DNA of 63,600 nt from Gnetum montanum (GCA_015680685.1 MNCI01020816.1:1-63600), one strand, 5' to 3'; shown: positions 22,384 through 34,677, counted from the stretch's first letter. Program-made: numbers and translations. Notes: generated by a model not told the origin, from the letters alone.

Positions 22384-24413
22384 TTTCATATTTCTTAATA
22401 AATTTTCTATGTTTTCATATTTTCCAATTTTTTTAATAATTTCCTATTCTTTGACATTTTTATATTCTTTTCCAATCTTTAATTCTTACTATATTTTCAA
22501 TTCTTTCATATCTTTTAAAGTTTTTATATGCTTTTTCATTATTATACTTGTACATATTCTTGTTAGTTTTCAATAAAATGCATGGAATAAAGCAAGATGT
22601 AATTCCAATAAGGTGAAGATTTCCCTATATTATTAAATCATAAAGGACTAATTACCTATACACTGAGACCATGGTAGCCATCTATTCATTCCAACAGTAA
22701 GAGGCTCTTACCATGGCCATAATGATATTCTTCTCATAATAAAACTAAGAATAGACTTGTGAGCATTATTCTAGGATAGAAGAGTGAAGAACCAAGTGGG
22801 AATGAAAAAGGGTGTGACATGAAGAGAACTTATGGATTATTTAGGACTACTACTATGAGTTTTATTTTGTTGTCAAGGATGTATTATTCTCTTGAGTTTA
22901 AACAAAAAGTGGAAGTAAGAGTATAGTAAGTGCTACCTTACTATGTCACTAAAGAGACATGTCCCCCATCCTTGAAGGTAGGCAGTTTCTCATAAATCTA
23001 AAAAATAAAAAAAATGTATGCTATTAATAAACTCCTTCCTTGAATAGCATTGTCAATTGGTAATACTCCTTGCAACAATGGTAGTCTTATAGTTGTGAGC
23101 CTTGGAGATGACACAATGCAATGTCATTGGAAAGTGGTCTGGACTTGGTTTGAGTCTTGGATGGAAAGGCTAGTGATTGCCTTAACTACACATCACACAC
23201 AAGGGTTCATTATGCCTATGGTAAGACACCTTCTATCCTATATTTAGCAATCCCTTCTACATTTCATTTCATTATATATTTAATCATAACTTTATGCTTT
23301 TGTATAGTATAACATTATTTTCTAAATTTGGAAGTATTAAAATGTGTATTTTTCTAGATAGATATGTCTTACATTCAACTCCTTGAGTACCTACAAAAAT
23401 TTTTAGGCATGGTTATACCAAGGCACTAAGGATTAAAGCCTGCTTTGGGGAGGACCCACTTGTATAGTTTTTGTATCTCATACTTGACAAGCAATCCCAC
23501 ATCATCTTGTTCCTTCCAATATGATTACAACTTAATAAACAATTCCCCATGTCATTTTATAACTTCTGCATAAACCAAGAATCTTTAATCCATCTCATAT
23601 AGACTTGATAAACTTTCGTTATGCAAAATTCCATCTTTAAGACATTCAAAGTTAAATTTTTGAATCCTAAGCATCATCTATGATTCATAACCCTTTAATC
23701 AATCTCTATGTCTCAAAAATCATACAAATGACTCATTTTTTCTATGAAAAATTACCAAAAATTTGAAATATTTCAAAGATGACATCATAGGTATGATGTT
23801 ATATGCCCTATGACATCATAGCTATGATGTTGCACCAATAAAAATAGTATATATATATGTGTGTCAAGAGTTAGAAAATTTTTTGTTCCAACATTTTAAA
23901 GCAAGAGGAGTTTTGTTGTTTTTCTAAGCTTTGGCAACCACATTTCTTGAAGTTATAAGTTCCTCATCATAGCTTTGATTTCCATGATTTTTTACCCCAA
24001 TGATCTTGTAGCACTCAACTTAGTTGTAGGAGGGAAGAAGGGGGTTTATCATGTGCACATTTAACAAATTAAGCCAAAATTTTCTAGTTCCCGGAAGACA
24101 TTATAAAGGGTATGTATGAAAGAATAATAAGAAACATCATGGTTAACTAATCAAATTAAAGCTAAAATACTTAACTAATCCTTTCAATTAACCATATTGA
24201 CCAAACAATGGCATAATAAATAAGGAAATGACAAATGTGTAAGGTCATATTAATTAGAAGTGTGACATTTATGAGGTTTCTTTTCAAAAAATTTCTAACT
24301 AATACAATCATGATAAGATATGAACTTAATCAAATTAAGAGAATGGAAAAATTATTAAACTATTATAAACTAATGAAAACACTTTAATAATCCTAAACTC
24401 TTATTGATCGCAA
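22384..24413 (+). other. Element C spacer between pol and accessory ORF
   Basis: No coding region is supported. It begins T-rich as in A1, B and D, then shows GGTGTGACATGAAGAG (22811-22826) and TTTGGGGAGGACCCACT (23444-23460). A U3-like promoter module is at 23779-23860 and a PPT-like TTAGTTGTAGGAGGGAAG near 24018. The short frames in it (for example 23050-23247) have no homologue in the other elements. Confidence 0.65.
23779..23860 (+). promoter_or_regulatory. Internal U3-like promoter module of C
   Basis: ATGACATCATAGGTATGATG and ATCATAGCTATGATGT, with CCC between them, are followed by a TATA-like AATAAAAATAGTATATATAT. ATCATAGCTATGATGT is identical to a word in the C 5' LTR U3. The order and spacing of the CATCATA/TATGATGT words match the C 3' LTR U3. 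It lies 0.55 kb upstream of the accessory ORF start. Promoter activity is inferred, not shown. Confidence 0.55.
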
Positions 24414-27194
24414 ATGGTCCCAAAAAGACTAGCAGTTGAAGAACCTTATCAACAAGGGGGAAAAAGACTAAGAGACCATGGAAGAGGCCAAGTGGGAGAA
24501 CAAACCTCACAAGCTAAACAAGCAAAGCAATAGGATCAATCATTTAGTATCCACCACCAAAGTCCTACTACTGAGCACTTCATGTAAATAGAAGCAGAGG
24601 CATCACTAGCACCAGAATAAGGATAACACCTCACATTTTCCAATGAATGCCTTAAGACCATCCAAGATAAATACATCATATCCATGATCATCATGGAACT
24701 CAACTTTGGCTCATTTATAGAGTTCATCCCAAAAGTAGTAAAACGACAACTCTAACCATCTCCATTATGGCCAACATTGTCCAATAATGGAAAATGAGGT
24801 TTACCAATTCTAGAAGAACAAACAAGATCATGCTATTGTAAAGATAAAAGGAGTTTCTATGCTATAATCCATAGAGGTAATAGAAAAAGCCTTAAAATTC
24901 TTGAATGAAGGGGCTAATATGGTGCAACTTTCAATAAGATCAAATGCAGGTTCAAAGAAAATATAGTTGTAGAGAGCTTATGGCAAGAAGGATAATGATT
25001 ATAGTGAGCTTTTAGTAGATGAAATGATTAATTTTAAGATTGGAACTTATTACTTATTCCCAACAAAGTAACTCAATAAAATCTCAACATATGCATCTAG
25101 AGGAAGTGCTATCCTGATGGGAAAGTTCAACAACAACATCGTACACCTAATCTTTCTTGAGATTTAGAGGTGGTTCAAGATAAAGAAGGTGGGAAAGCCA
25201 ACACTACCATTCCCCTATCTAATAAGGAAGCTATGAAAGCAAGTAGGAATCTTGGGATATACTAATGATTTCTTTAAAAAAGCCCAAAATTCTTTCTATG
25301 TTGAAATGTCTAGACTAGTGCCAGTAAAGAAAGATAAGCTTGAAAAGCTAGTGGACATTGAGGGAGTTGTAGGTTTGACTCCTGCTAGTAACTTACTAAC
25401 TACCAGGTAGCAGCAATGAGTAAGACCTAGTAGTTAGCCACCTACTATAGATAGACCGAAGTAGAAAACTCCACTACTATTGTTGCAAGATTATAGACCT
25501 TCAATGAGCAATCTATGCTAGATCACAAATACCGTTAGTTGGGGGGTAAGAGAAGGTGCCAATATATACAAGGTTAGAGAAAGCTTCATTAGGATCATAG
25601 TTTCTATAGGTCTTTCCAGTGGACAAGTGGCATTATATGTAGGAGGAAAGCATGACTAGGCACAATAAATTTCTAGGAATGCTGCATCATTCCAAGTAAT
25701 GCTAGAGATTGATGAAGCACCAGAGTAGTGATTATGTAACACCAAGATGTAGTAGGAACCACATACATCATCACTAACCACATTAAAGAATCCTCCAACA
25801 TTCCTATTATGCCACCAACTAATATTGTTGGAGCAAGAGATGTTCAAATGTTAACTGGCACCTCAATGACTCCTACTGAACATGAGGATGTGCTAGATAG
25901 ACTATTACAAATTGGCTAGGTCATGCAAAACCTTTTCAATATCCTTAGTGATATTACTATAATGTAGTATAATCTAATCATCATGAAAGGAAATTTAGTC
26001 ATGGTTGAAACCAAGCTAGAACAAGTAGAAAATAAGATGTAGAGGTTACAAGCAGAACTAGTAGCTATAAGAGCTGAAAGAAGAGACTTTGCATAGTTTT
26101 TAGCCCTAGACCAGCTTGACTAATTTTAAGAAAATTAGGTGAGGCATCTCATCATTGACAAAATCAAGGTGGAGATGGAAAGAGAGAAGGTTCTGTGTAA
26201 TACATTAGTTACAAAATCCTAGACATACACACATGTTAAAGCTCTCATAACTTTGGAGGAGAAGTATAAAAAGATCACTTCAGACAACAGTAGGTTGACT
26301 AAGGTAGCAAAACAAAAGAATTTTATTGAGAAAAGCATCCATCAATTATAAGAAAAACTACTCAAAGTCAACTAGGACATTAGTAAATTATCTAGAGAAA
26401 ACAAAATCCTATCAATAAAAGAAGTTCATTCCATTTGATAGAAGTCTACAATTAAAATAAGAGTGTGACAGAATGAGGTCAAAAGACATGATAAGCTCAA
26501 GGAACTTTTTAGATATCAAGTGGATATGTACAAATAAATCAATAAAAAAGAAATATACATGGCAAAGATGAAAATTAGCTCAATCTTTGCTTAGAATCCA
26601 TATTGGCAACCCATCTTGGATAGCATTACTCATGTCAACTAAGCTAAAGTAAAGAATAAAGACCTATAAGTAGAAGATTTGATAAAGTACATGCGATTAG
26701 CAAACCTTTGGTAAGGTAGTCTAGCCATGTTAACAATAGGTTGGTTAAGAAATAAGCTCAAACAATATGTAGTAGCCATGTACGCATTGTATAATAAGAA
26801 GTTTGCTGATCAGAAGGATGCCTTGTGGAAACTACATATTGCAAACTTCAAGCTTGAGATTATCAAGACTAGCTACTAACAGTAGAAACATATAGCAACA
26901 AACCTAGAACACCATATGATAGATTATCAAGAAATAAGAAAGGCGGCTAGGACATTTCAGTTGGAGAGATGAAAATTTATAGTGTGGTATGTGAAAGCTA
27001 GCGTAATATACCCATAGTTGCCATGTCCATGGGATGTACCAACTTCATCAAACATTAATCAATCAACATGGATGGTACATGATCCCAAAACAAAGGAAGA
27101 AAAACTTCAAGTGCTTCTTAACATATATTAATTTTAGAAGCCTGATGATAAAGGAAAGAAGTCGATGGAAGAGCCTCCACTATCTAGAACATGA
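24414..27194 (+). pseudogene. Accessory ORF of element C (about 927 codons)
   Basis: ATG at 24414 and TGA at 27192-27194 are in the same frame. The start reads MVPKRLAVEEPYQQGGKRLR. The N-terminal domain matches D (ELNFGSFIEFIPK, SRGSAILMGKFN, LPFPYLIRKL) and resembles the putative plant transposon protein domain found after pol in Athila elements. It is followed by a Pro/Thr linker, LEQVENKM and a long Lys/Glu-rich coiled coil (about 25980-26950). The C-terminal motif is LPCPWDVPTSSNI, then STWM, DPKTKEEKL and KGKKSMEEPPL. Most interruptions are in-frame TAG codons, so the frame itself is largely kept. Function is unknown; structural or env-like roles have been proposed for such ORFs. Confidence 0.75.
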
Positions 27195-27340
27195 GGCTAC
27201 ATTGAGCCAATTCATTGTTATTTTATTTTATTTTTCTTTGTCATGTTACTATGTCATTTTTCATGTGACATCATGTCTAACTCCCAATTTGGTAAGCAAC
27301 TCTATCCTCATTTTGTTTTAACTAGTGGATGAGTTTCCAA

Positions 27341-27355
27341 TTAGTTGTGGAGGTA
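27341..27355 (+). other. Polypurine tract of C
   Basis: TTAGTTGTGGAGGTA lies directly before the 3' LTR, as in the other elements. The 145 bases between the accessory ORF and this tract show nothing else. Confidence 0.7.
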
Positions 27356-28243
27356 TGATAAAACCAAATGTTTGATCATTGTGATACTGTAACTATAATA
27401 TCATATTAATGATATCATACCTATGATGTCATAGCCCATCCTACATCATCATTGATGCGATGTCTTAGGATTTATGCAGTCCTATAAATACTAGTACATA
27501 GGTGCACAATCAATAACTTTACATTCCAACACTTAGAAAAATTATTATAATTTTGTTTCATAGTTTAGTAATAGAGTGAATGCCCATAGTGTGATGTTGA
27601 GTAGTTGTACGGTGTCTTTATTCAAGTGAATTGTACTTGGACATAGTTCATGACTAGCAATAAAGATTGAGATTGCTTTTCATTATTGCAGCATCCACTT
27701 AGTTTTCTTTATGATTACTTAAATTAATTTTCTTTCTTTCTTAGTTAATTATTTACATTTCAAGCACTTTATTTTATATGTTATTAGTAAGAAAAATGGA
27801 TACAATTGGTTTCAAGCACTAAGTGTAGTTATCTGGTAACCTAGTAGTGCCATTACTTAATTCACTTAGGAGTAATACCACTTAGTGATCCTAGTGATAA
27901 CTACATGAGTCCAAGGTATGTACGATAGACTAGGATTGGATATCCATCATACTAGACTAAGTTAAATTTATGTTTTCTTAGTTAACTAGACTTAGAATTT
28001 TATCTTTAACTATGTTTACCATTAGGAGCATTAAAATTCCTATAACATCAACCAATCATATGCCTCACTAAGAGTTAAACCATACACTCGAAATTTACTA
28101 ACTTGAAGTGGAAAGACAATGTTCTAAAACTTAATATTAATTACTAGGATAATTACAATGTCTATTTCTGGATTATGATCTAGTTGCACATAGACACTCA
28201 TGACTTATATGGTAGAGTGTTGGGATACCTCCACCACTCATCA
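27356..28243 (+). repeat. 3' LTR of element C (888 bp)
   Basis: Same ends and order as the 5' LTR. The TATA box is better preserved here (TATAAATA, 27483-27490); AATAAA is at 27659-27664. The two LTRs differ at many positions, mostly transitions, so the insertion is old. Confidence 0.92.
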
Positions 28244-31200
28244 TTTAACTCTTATTTTTGAGATGTGTGACACTGAATTATGGCACAAAAGACTAGAACA
28301 CTTAAGTTTAGAGAACATATAAGCTCTCATCAAGGCTTAAAGTGTTAAAGGAATTCATCAGGTAAGTCATCTTAAAGAGGTATGTTCTACATGTTTAAAT
28401 GGTAATCAAACTAGAGCTACCTTTAAGCCAGTTAGTTCTCATTGTAAAGAAATTCTTGAATTACTACATATGGATGTTTTTGAACCTTTTGATATAGTTT
28501 GTTGTGATGAAAGAAAATATCTCTTTCTTATTGTTGATGATTATACTAGAATGTCATGGCTAAAATGCATTGAGAAAAATTCTAATGGTTTTAAACATTT
28601 TAAGACTTTTAAAAGTATGGTTGAAACTAAAATAGGGATCAAAGTCAAAGCTATTAGGACTAAAAATGGAGGCGACTTCACTTCAAATGAGTATTATGAA
28701 CTATGCAAAGATTTGGATATCAAGAGATAGTTCTCATCAGCAAGAGCACCTAAGAAAAATGGTGTTGTAAAGTAAACAAAATGAATTATACTAGAGATGA
28801 TTCATTCAATGATGAATGAAAAGAATGTATCAAAGTACCTATGAAATTAGGTAATTATAATAGCTAATGGTAAGACTCCTTATTAAATGTGGTATGATAA
28901 AATGACTAATTTTTAATAATTCAAAATTTTTGGTAGTAAGTGTTATATTAAGAATTAGGATAATGTTTAAAGGCTTGATGGCCTTTGTGAAGATGCTATA
29001 TTTATTGAATATTTTAGCCATTCAATGGCTTATTATTGCTTAAACTTAAAAACATTAAAGATGGTTGAAACACCTCATGTTAAGATTGATGAATTATCTA
29101 AAGATGCAAAAAATATGATTGAGAAAGGTATGAATGCAAATTATGATGGCATTTTGGCATCTAAACAAGCTCATGAGATTGAAGAAGAACAACCATTATC
29201 AATGGATGAGACAACAATTGAACAAGAGGCTACATCTAATGATGGCCTAAGGAGAAGAATATAGAGGTTTAGATCCATGGTAGATATCCTTAGAACATCT
29301 CTTAGATAGAGGATAAGGAAGAATATAGTTGAAACAACAAATCGTAACTTATTGGTATGCTATCTTGCTTTTTCCATTTTTGTAACAGTTAGGGAAGCTC
29401 TTATGAATGAGGAATAAATGAATGTCATGGATGAAGAGATGAAGAAAATTGCAAAGAATAATACCTTGGGAGCTTGTTCCATGGCTCAAAGGAGCTAATG
29501 TCATTAGACCTAAGTGGATCTTTGCAAACAAGCTAAATGAGCATGATGAAATAACTAAAAATAGGTTAAGATTAGTAGCAATAGGCTTTGCTCAGATAGA
29601 GGGACTTAATTACCAAGATACATTTTCTCTTGTTGCAAGATTGGAATCTATTAGAATGGTTTTATCATTTGTAGCTTATTAATGATTTAAGCTCTATCAA
29701 TTGGATGTAAAGTCAGCATTTTTGAATGAAGAAATAAAAGAGATATTGTATATAGAATAACTAGAAGAATTTATTAATCCTAGAAAGCTAAATCATGTAT
29801 ATCAACTACACAAAGCTTTATATTACTTTTAAAAACCCCATAAGATGTCGTATGCTAAGCTTGATTCATATTTAATTGAAAATGAATATTTGAGAGGTCA
29901 TCTAGATAGTACCCTTTATATTAAAAAGGATAATATAGGGTTTTTAGTTGCTTAAATTTATGTTAGTGTAATAATATATGGAGGAACCAACTTAAGTTTT
30001 GGAAAATAATTTATTGAAGCCATGAAATCAAATTCTAAAATGTCTATGATAGGAGAGTTATCTTATTTTCTAGAACTACATATTCAACAACTTACAGATG
30101 GAACCTTCATTTCACAAATAAAGTATGTTCACCAGATGCTCAAGTGTTTTGGCATGATAGAAGCTAAAAATTATGCAACACCTCCTAGCACAAATATACA
30201 CCTTTTTAAGGATGAAGATGGAAAAAATATTGATGTTATACTATATAGATCCATTATGGGAAGCTTACATTACACTATAGTTGGCCGGCCAAACATAGAT
30301 TTTGTAGTAGGCTTGATTTCTAAATATTACTCAAAACCAAAAGAATCAGACTTGGTTGTAGCTAAAAGGATTTTACAATATGTAAGAGGCATATCTAGTC
30401 ATGGGATATGGTATCCAAAGAGTAAAGGTTCTGAATTGTAAGCATTGATAGATTCATATTAGGAAGAAAATAAAGATGATTGAAAATCCACTAGTGGAAA
30501 CTATTATTTTCATGGTAATATATTGGTATCCTAGCTAAGAAAAAGCAAAACTATGTAGCATTATCATCAACTAAAGCTTAATATGTTACATCCTCACACT
30601 ATTTCACACAAATTCTTTAGAGGAGGGAAGTATTAAAGCTCTTCGGTATAGCATTATTTGACCTAATAATTATTCTTTGTGAAAATAATGCTATCATTTC
30701 TATCTCTAAAAATATTGTCTTTCATGATAAAACTAAACATATTGAGATTAAATATCATTTTCGCAAAGATCAGGTAGAGTTGCAAATAGTAAAGTTATCA
30801 CATAGTTCTTCCAAAGAATAGAAAGCAAACATTTTTACCAAGGCTTTAAATAAAGAAAGATTTCTATATCTAAGAACATTACTAGGTGTAACTACTTTAT
30901 CTAGACATAGATGACTTTCTAAAAAGTTGTTTCCTTTTATATGTGATGAGTTTTTGTTTTTTCATTCTATTGAAACTACTAAAGTTAACTTATTTACATT
31001 CTTAAAGTATAAGTGTGTAGGATCTCGCAACTTACTTTATGTTTGGAAAACTTATTTTCATCTATTTTAACTATTTTGAGTTATAGTGTTCTACTAATTG
31101 TTTGAATAATTATGATATGTGCTTATGATTAGTTGGATGTGGTGTTTAAATGACTGGTTGTAGTGCAAGCTTTATTGTTATGAGCTATGCTATGATGGTT

Positions 31201-31428
31201 ATTTTTTCATCTCTAACTGGTGTACAATTCTCCTTCTTAACTTGATGCTTATTATTAAGAACCTAAATTACAATTTGTATGGTTGAGGTAAGTTGGTCTA
31301 CTTGATGATTTTGAGCTTGATTTTTTAGGTAGTTACTGTATTCTTGGCTATGTATGATCCTTCTCTATTATTTCTTATTCAATATTAGTTTTGGAGTTCA
31401 CCTAATCTCAAAAAGGAGGAGACTATTA
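28244..31428 (+). pseudogene. F1 pol: integrase, RT, RNase H (Ty1/copia)
   Basis: Resumes the F1 frame after element C. The GAG-pre-integrase motif ELWHKRLEHLSLENI and CSTC finger are at 28275-28400. The integrase core is open at 28470-28730 with LHMDVF, FLIVDDYTRMSW and KNGGDFTS. Then come the IN C-terminal part (28740-29260), RT with RPKWIFANKLNE, GLNYQDTFSLVARLESIRM (29503-29670) and QLDVKSAFLN (about 29700). The catalytic YVDD is lost (YVSVIIYGG, about 29960). MSMIGELSYFLELHIQQ (about 30043) and an RNase H remnant (30440-30900) end pol. From 30910 to 31409 it is non-coding, then a polypurine tract AAAAAGGAGGAGA (31410-31422). TAG stops predominate. Confidence 0.83.
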
Positions 31429-32971
31429 TGTGTTTAGAGCTTGGTTCCTAATTTTTCTTTTCATTGGAGCTTTTCTTTTCATGTAGATTTGAGCTCTTGA
31501 CTTATCTATTGTAGGAAAAGTGTTTGTATGCCACATCAATACATAGAGCTACTTCATAAAACTATTTTTTGGTTCTACTTAGCTTGTTCTAGTTGATTCT
31601 ACCATCTTACCATTGCACATGGTTAAATAGTTTTAATCTAGCTATGCTTCTTTTTAGCTTTGCAAAGATAGCTTGAATTATGTTTAGCTTTATGAAGATA
31701 ACTTCAATTGATTTTATTACATTAGCTTTTCTATTTAGAAGGGCTTTCTCAAATTTCTCTATCACATCATCCCAAAAAAAGCACCAAGAAGAATTAGCTT
31801 GTAGAATCAATATTTAGAAGTTGTTTTGGTTCTACAAGAATTTTCCAAATAACTTCACCAAGTCAACACCTTTTATCACACACCAAAAAAGCTTATTTTC
31901 AAGAGTGAAAAGTTGTGAAAATAAAAAGCTTTTGATTTTCTATAAAGCACTTATTTCTATGTTAGCCAGAGAGAGAAGGAAGGTAGAACCAATTTCAAGA
32001 ACTAGGTTTTAGATAAGCTACACCAGAAAAGGTCATGACACATTGATTTCTAAGCTTATATTGAAAAGGGCTATTATACAAGAAAGCTAGAGTCTACACT
32101 GACACAAAAGTAAGCTAAAACTTACTAATGAAAATAGGGGTTGTTGATTGAAGTAGAAAGAGAAATTATCTACAATATTAGTAGAGCTCATTATTTCTGT
32201 AGGAAGGAGTCATTAGCATCAAGATGAAATGATAGATTTCTTTCTCATCTTCTAAGTTGTTAATGCTCACTTGAAGCATATACCAAATGTACTAATGGAA
32301 GCTCAGATGTAATAGGTATATCTTCTTCTTAAGGGAATCTTTTGCAATGGATTCATAACAACTACAACATATTTCTTCTTGTGCTTCCTTAGAAAATTAA
32401 AAATGGCTAGAAGAATGATTTGATGAAATAAAGGCTATAAACTAAAGTTTTCTAGCATAGCTTAAGTATTCTCGTTGTTTAGCCTTAGGGCTTGGACTAG
32501 CATTTCTTCCTTTTCTCTCTCTATTTCTTCTATAAAAGTTATATTTTCTTTTTCTTATAAAGCTTAAAAACTCTTAAGTATCTATGATTTAGACAAGGTA
32601 GAGTATTTTCTCTTTATCTATGGTGTGAAAGCAAATTTTTGTGACTTTGAGCTTGATGGTTGTGCACAATCAAGATTTGTAAAGAAGCCTTGTAAATCTC
32701 TTTTGATTAATAGAATTACTCTAGTCCCTAGGATCTAGGGAGAGTTTTATGGTGGATGTAGGTTGGCAACTCTAATAGTTGAACCATTGTAAAAGATTGG
32801 TATCTATTTACTCTTTTCTATGTACATGCTTTATTTTTTGTATTAAGGTTATTTGGGGCTTTCTACTGGTCTTATACTAGTCTCCACTTTATTTGATTTC
32901 TTTATGCTGCCCTGATTCACACCTCCCCCTCCCTCCCTCTTAGTGCCTTTAGCTACCTTTAGGAAATAACA
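31429..32971 (+). repeat. Complete copia LTR shared by F1 and F2 (1543 bp)
   Basis: It starts TGTGTTTAGAGC straight after F1's polypurine tract and ends AATAACA just before F2's primer site. It therefore serves as the 3' LTR of F1 and the 5' LTR of F2. The TATA box is TATAAAA (32531-32537) after a pyrimidine-rich stretch. The CCTCCCTCCCTCTTAGTG region near the end is C-rich. The truncated LTR at 12745-13750 is its homologue. Confidence 0.85.
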
Positions 32972-32973
32972 AT

Positions 32974-32985
32974 TAGTATCAAAGC
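32974..32985 (+). other. Primer binding site of F2 (initiator Met tRNA type)
   Basis: TAGTATCAAAGC differs from the usual copia site TGGTATCAGAGC by two G-to-A changes and lies two bases after the LTR. Confidence 0.8.
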
Positions 32986-33049
32986 CTAGTCAACACCTCT
33001 TGACTTAATAGTTTGTGTTGAATATTTCTTATCCTATACAAGGCACAGA

Positions 33050-33759
33050 ATCAAGGATTCTCCTCTAACAAAGCTCCATGATTCAATGGTTCAAATTATC
33101 ATCTACGAAAGTTCAAGATGAAGATATATCTTCTAGCTCATGATTATGATATTTGGAAGGGAGTTAGCAAAGGGATCAACAATGTTGTATATGGTGCTTG
33201 AGCTATGAACACTTTGGTCTATGGCTTGGTTAGAGCAATGTGTATGAAGATTATGCATCTTCAATTAGCCAAAGAAATGTGGGAGCATATTCAAGCTATT
33301 TATTAAGGAGATGATAAAGTGAAGATGTCTAAGCTATTGACCTTAAGAACACATTTTAATTTGCCTAAAAATCTGATGTGTTTTACCCAATAGATTCAAA
33401 GAAAAGGTTTCATCCATAGAAGTAGCAAAATATTTCTCTAGATTGATAGTGGTTGAGCTGTATAGTATTCTCTTAACCTTCAAAATTTGAAAAGAAGGAA
33501 CTAATTTTTCTAGCTATTAGCAGCAAATTACCTTTAGAGTTGGAGCTAAGAAAAATGAACATAAGGAGGAACCAACAACATCATATTCAGATTCTGATAA
33601 GGAGATTACTAATCTTGCCAAAAGGCTTATAACACTAAAAAATATGAAAGTTGGTAAGAAAATAAGTCTTTTTCTTATTCTTATTGTGGTGAAACAAGAC
33701 ATATGGTTTCTAAGTGTTCAAGGAAAAGGAAAGATGAAGAAGATTAAGAAAATCATATA
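33050..33759 (+). pseudogene. F2 gag, first part (Ty1/copia)
   Basis: Copia-type gag core: MKIYLLAHDYDIWKGVSKG (about 33120), LQLAKEMWEHIQAIY (about 33260), KMSKLLTLRTHFNLPKN. A zinc knuckle stretch YCGETRHMVSKCS (about 33680) has its first Cys changed to Ser. It is cut at 33764 by element B, and gag continues at 46684. Stops are frequent and no start is chosen. Confidence 0.75.
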
Positions 33760-33764
33760 AGTAG

Positions 33765-34659
33765 TGATGAAGTGTTCAGTTGATACATCGACTAGGCCAT
33801 GTTAACGGAGCCTTGTTGATGTAGCCACGTTGACATGACCCTGTCGACATATCTGTCAATGCATTAATGCAACCCCATTAATGCATAGTCTGTCTCTAGC
33901 TATAAATATGTGCACACCCATCTTATTTATGACATCTCCTGGAGTATTTGGAGTGAAACTCTTGCAATTTGTTCTTGTAAGAGTTAGAATATTTTCCAAG
34001 TGCCTACAGCAGGTGTGAGAAAGGTGTACGACTCTTTATTCAAGCGTTAATGTATTTGAGCCCATTGGCATGACTGGTAATAAAGACAAGCTTTTTGAGC
34101 ATTCCTTGCAGCATTTGGATTTAATCACTTAAGCATTTAACAGTTTAATATTTCAATGCTTTAATAATTCCGGAAGATTTTATTGTTATCACTTTACTCT
34201 TATTGTCTTTTCAAATATTATGAGAACCATAGGCACAACCATCTCGAACATATATCAAACACTTGGTAACCCAGTAACGCTTAATGTTTGGTAATCCAGT
34301 AATGGTTAGAATATGCTCAGGATGTGCACTGAAGATGGGATCGGTTGCTTATGCTAGGGAGTGTTAGGTGATAGAGTAGAAAAATTACGAATTACACAAC
34401 TTTCCATTTCCTATAATTAAATAATTAGATCTTAAAAGATAAATAAGAAAACTAATAAAAATCATTCGCCTCAATCTCACTTAACCATCACTTTAGAATA
34501 TCACAAGTGAGGTTGGGAAGACAATGACCATTCTAACTAAGGTTTTGCTAGCTAGAGTTCGGTGTATTTAAGTGCTTGTAGTATACGGAATTTGACCAAG
34601 TTGTGCATGAATACCTATGATTCATATAGTTGGGTGTAGGGGTACCTTGCCACTCATCA
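33765..34659 (+). repeat. 5' LTR of element B (895 bp)
   Basis: TGATGAAGTG to CACTCATCA. U3 has CATCGACTAGGCC and GTAGCCACGTTGACATG words; TATA is TATAAAT (33901-33907) and the poly(A) signal AATAAA (34079-34084). The downstream part repeats a TTGGTAAYCCAGTAAYG word twice. Confidence 0.93.
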
Positions 34660-34660
34660 T

Positions 34661-34677
34661 TTCCACCATTGTTAGGG
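34661..34677 (+). other. Degraded primer binding site of B
   Basis: TTCCACCATTGTTAGGG aligns with the tRNA-Asp-type site of A2 at the expected place after the LTR, with several changes, mostly transitions. Confidence 0.6.

Larger units (their letters stand above)
15126..28243 (+). mobile_element. Athila-type Ty3 element C, 13.1 kb, nested in copia F1
   Basis: Two LTRs (15126-16000, 27356-28243) bound a complete plan: primer site, gag, protease, RT, RNase H, integrase start, spacer, accessory ORF and polypurine tract. It is flanked by TCTAA (15121-15125) and TTTAA (28244-28248), a 5-bp duplication with one C-to-T change. F1 protease sequence reads on across it, as comparison with intact F2 near 48075 shows. 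Most of integrase is replaced by a minisatellite-rich insertion (21367-22383). RT carries LDGYSGYN-like and FMDDF motifs of the Athila lineage. Decay is heavy. Confidence 0.93.
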
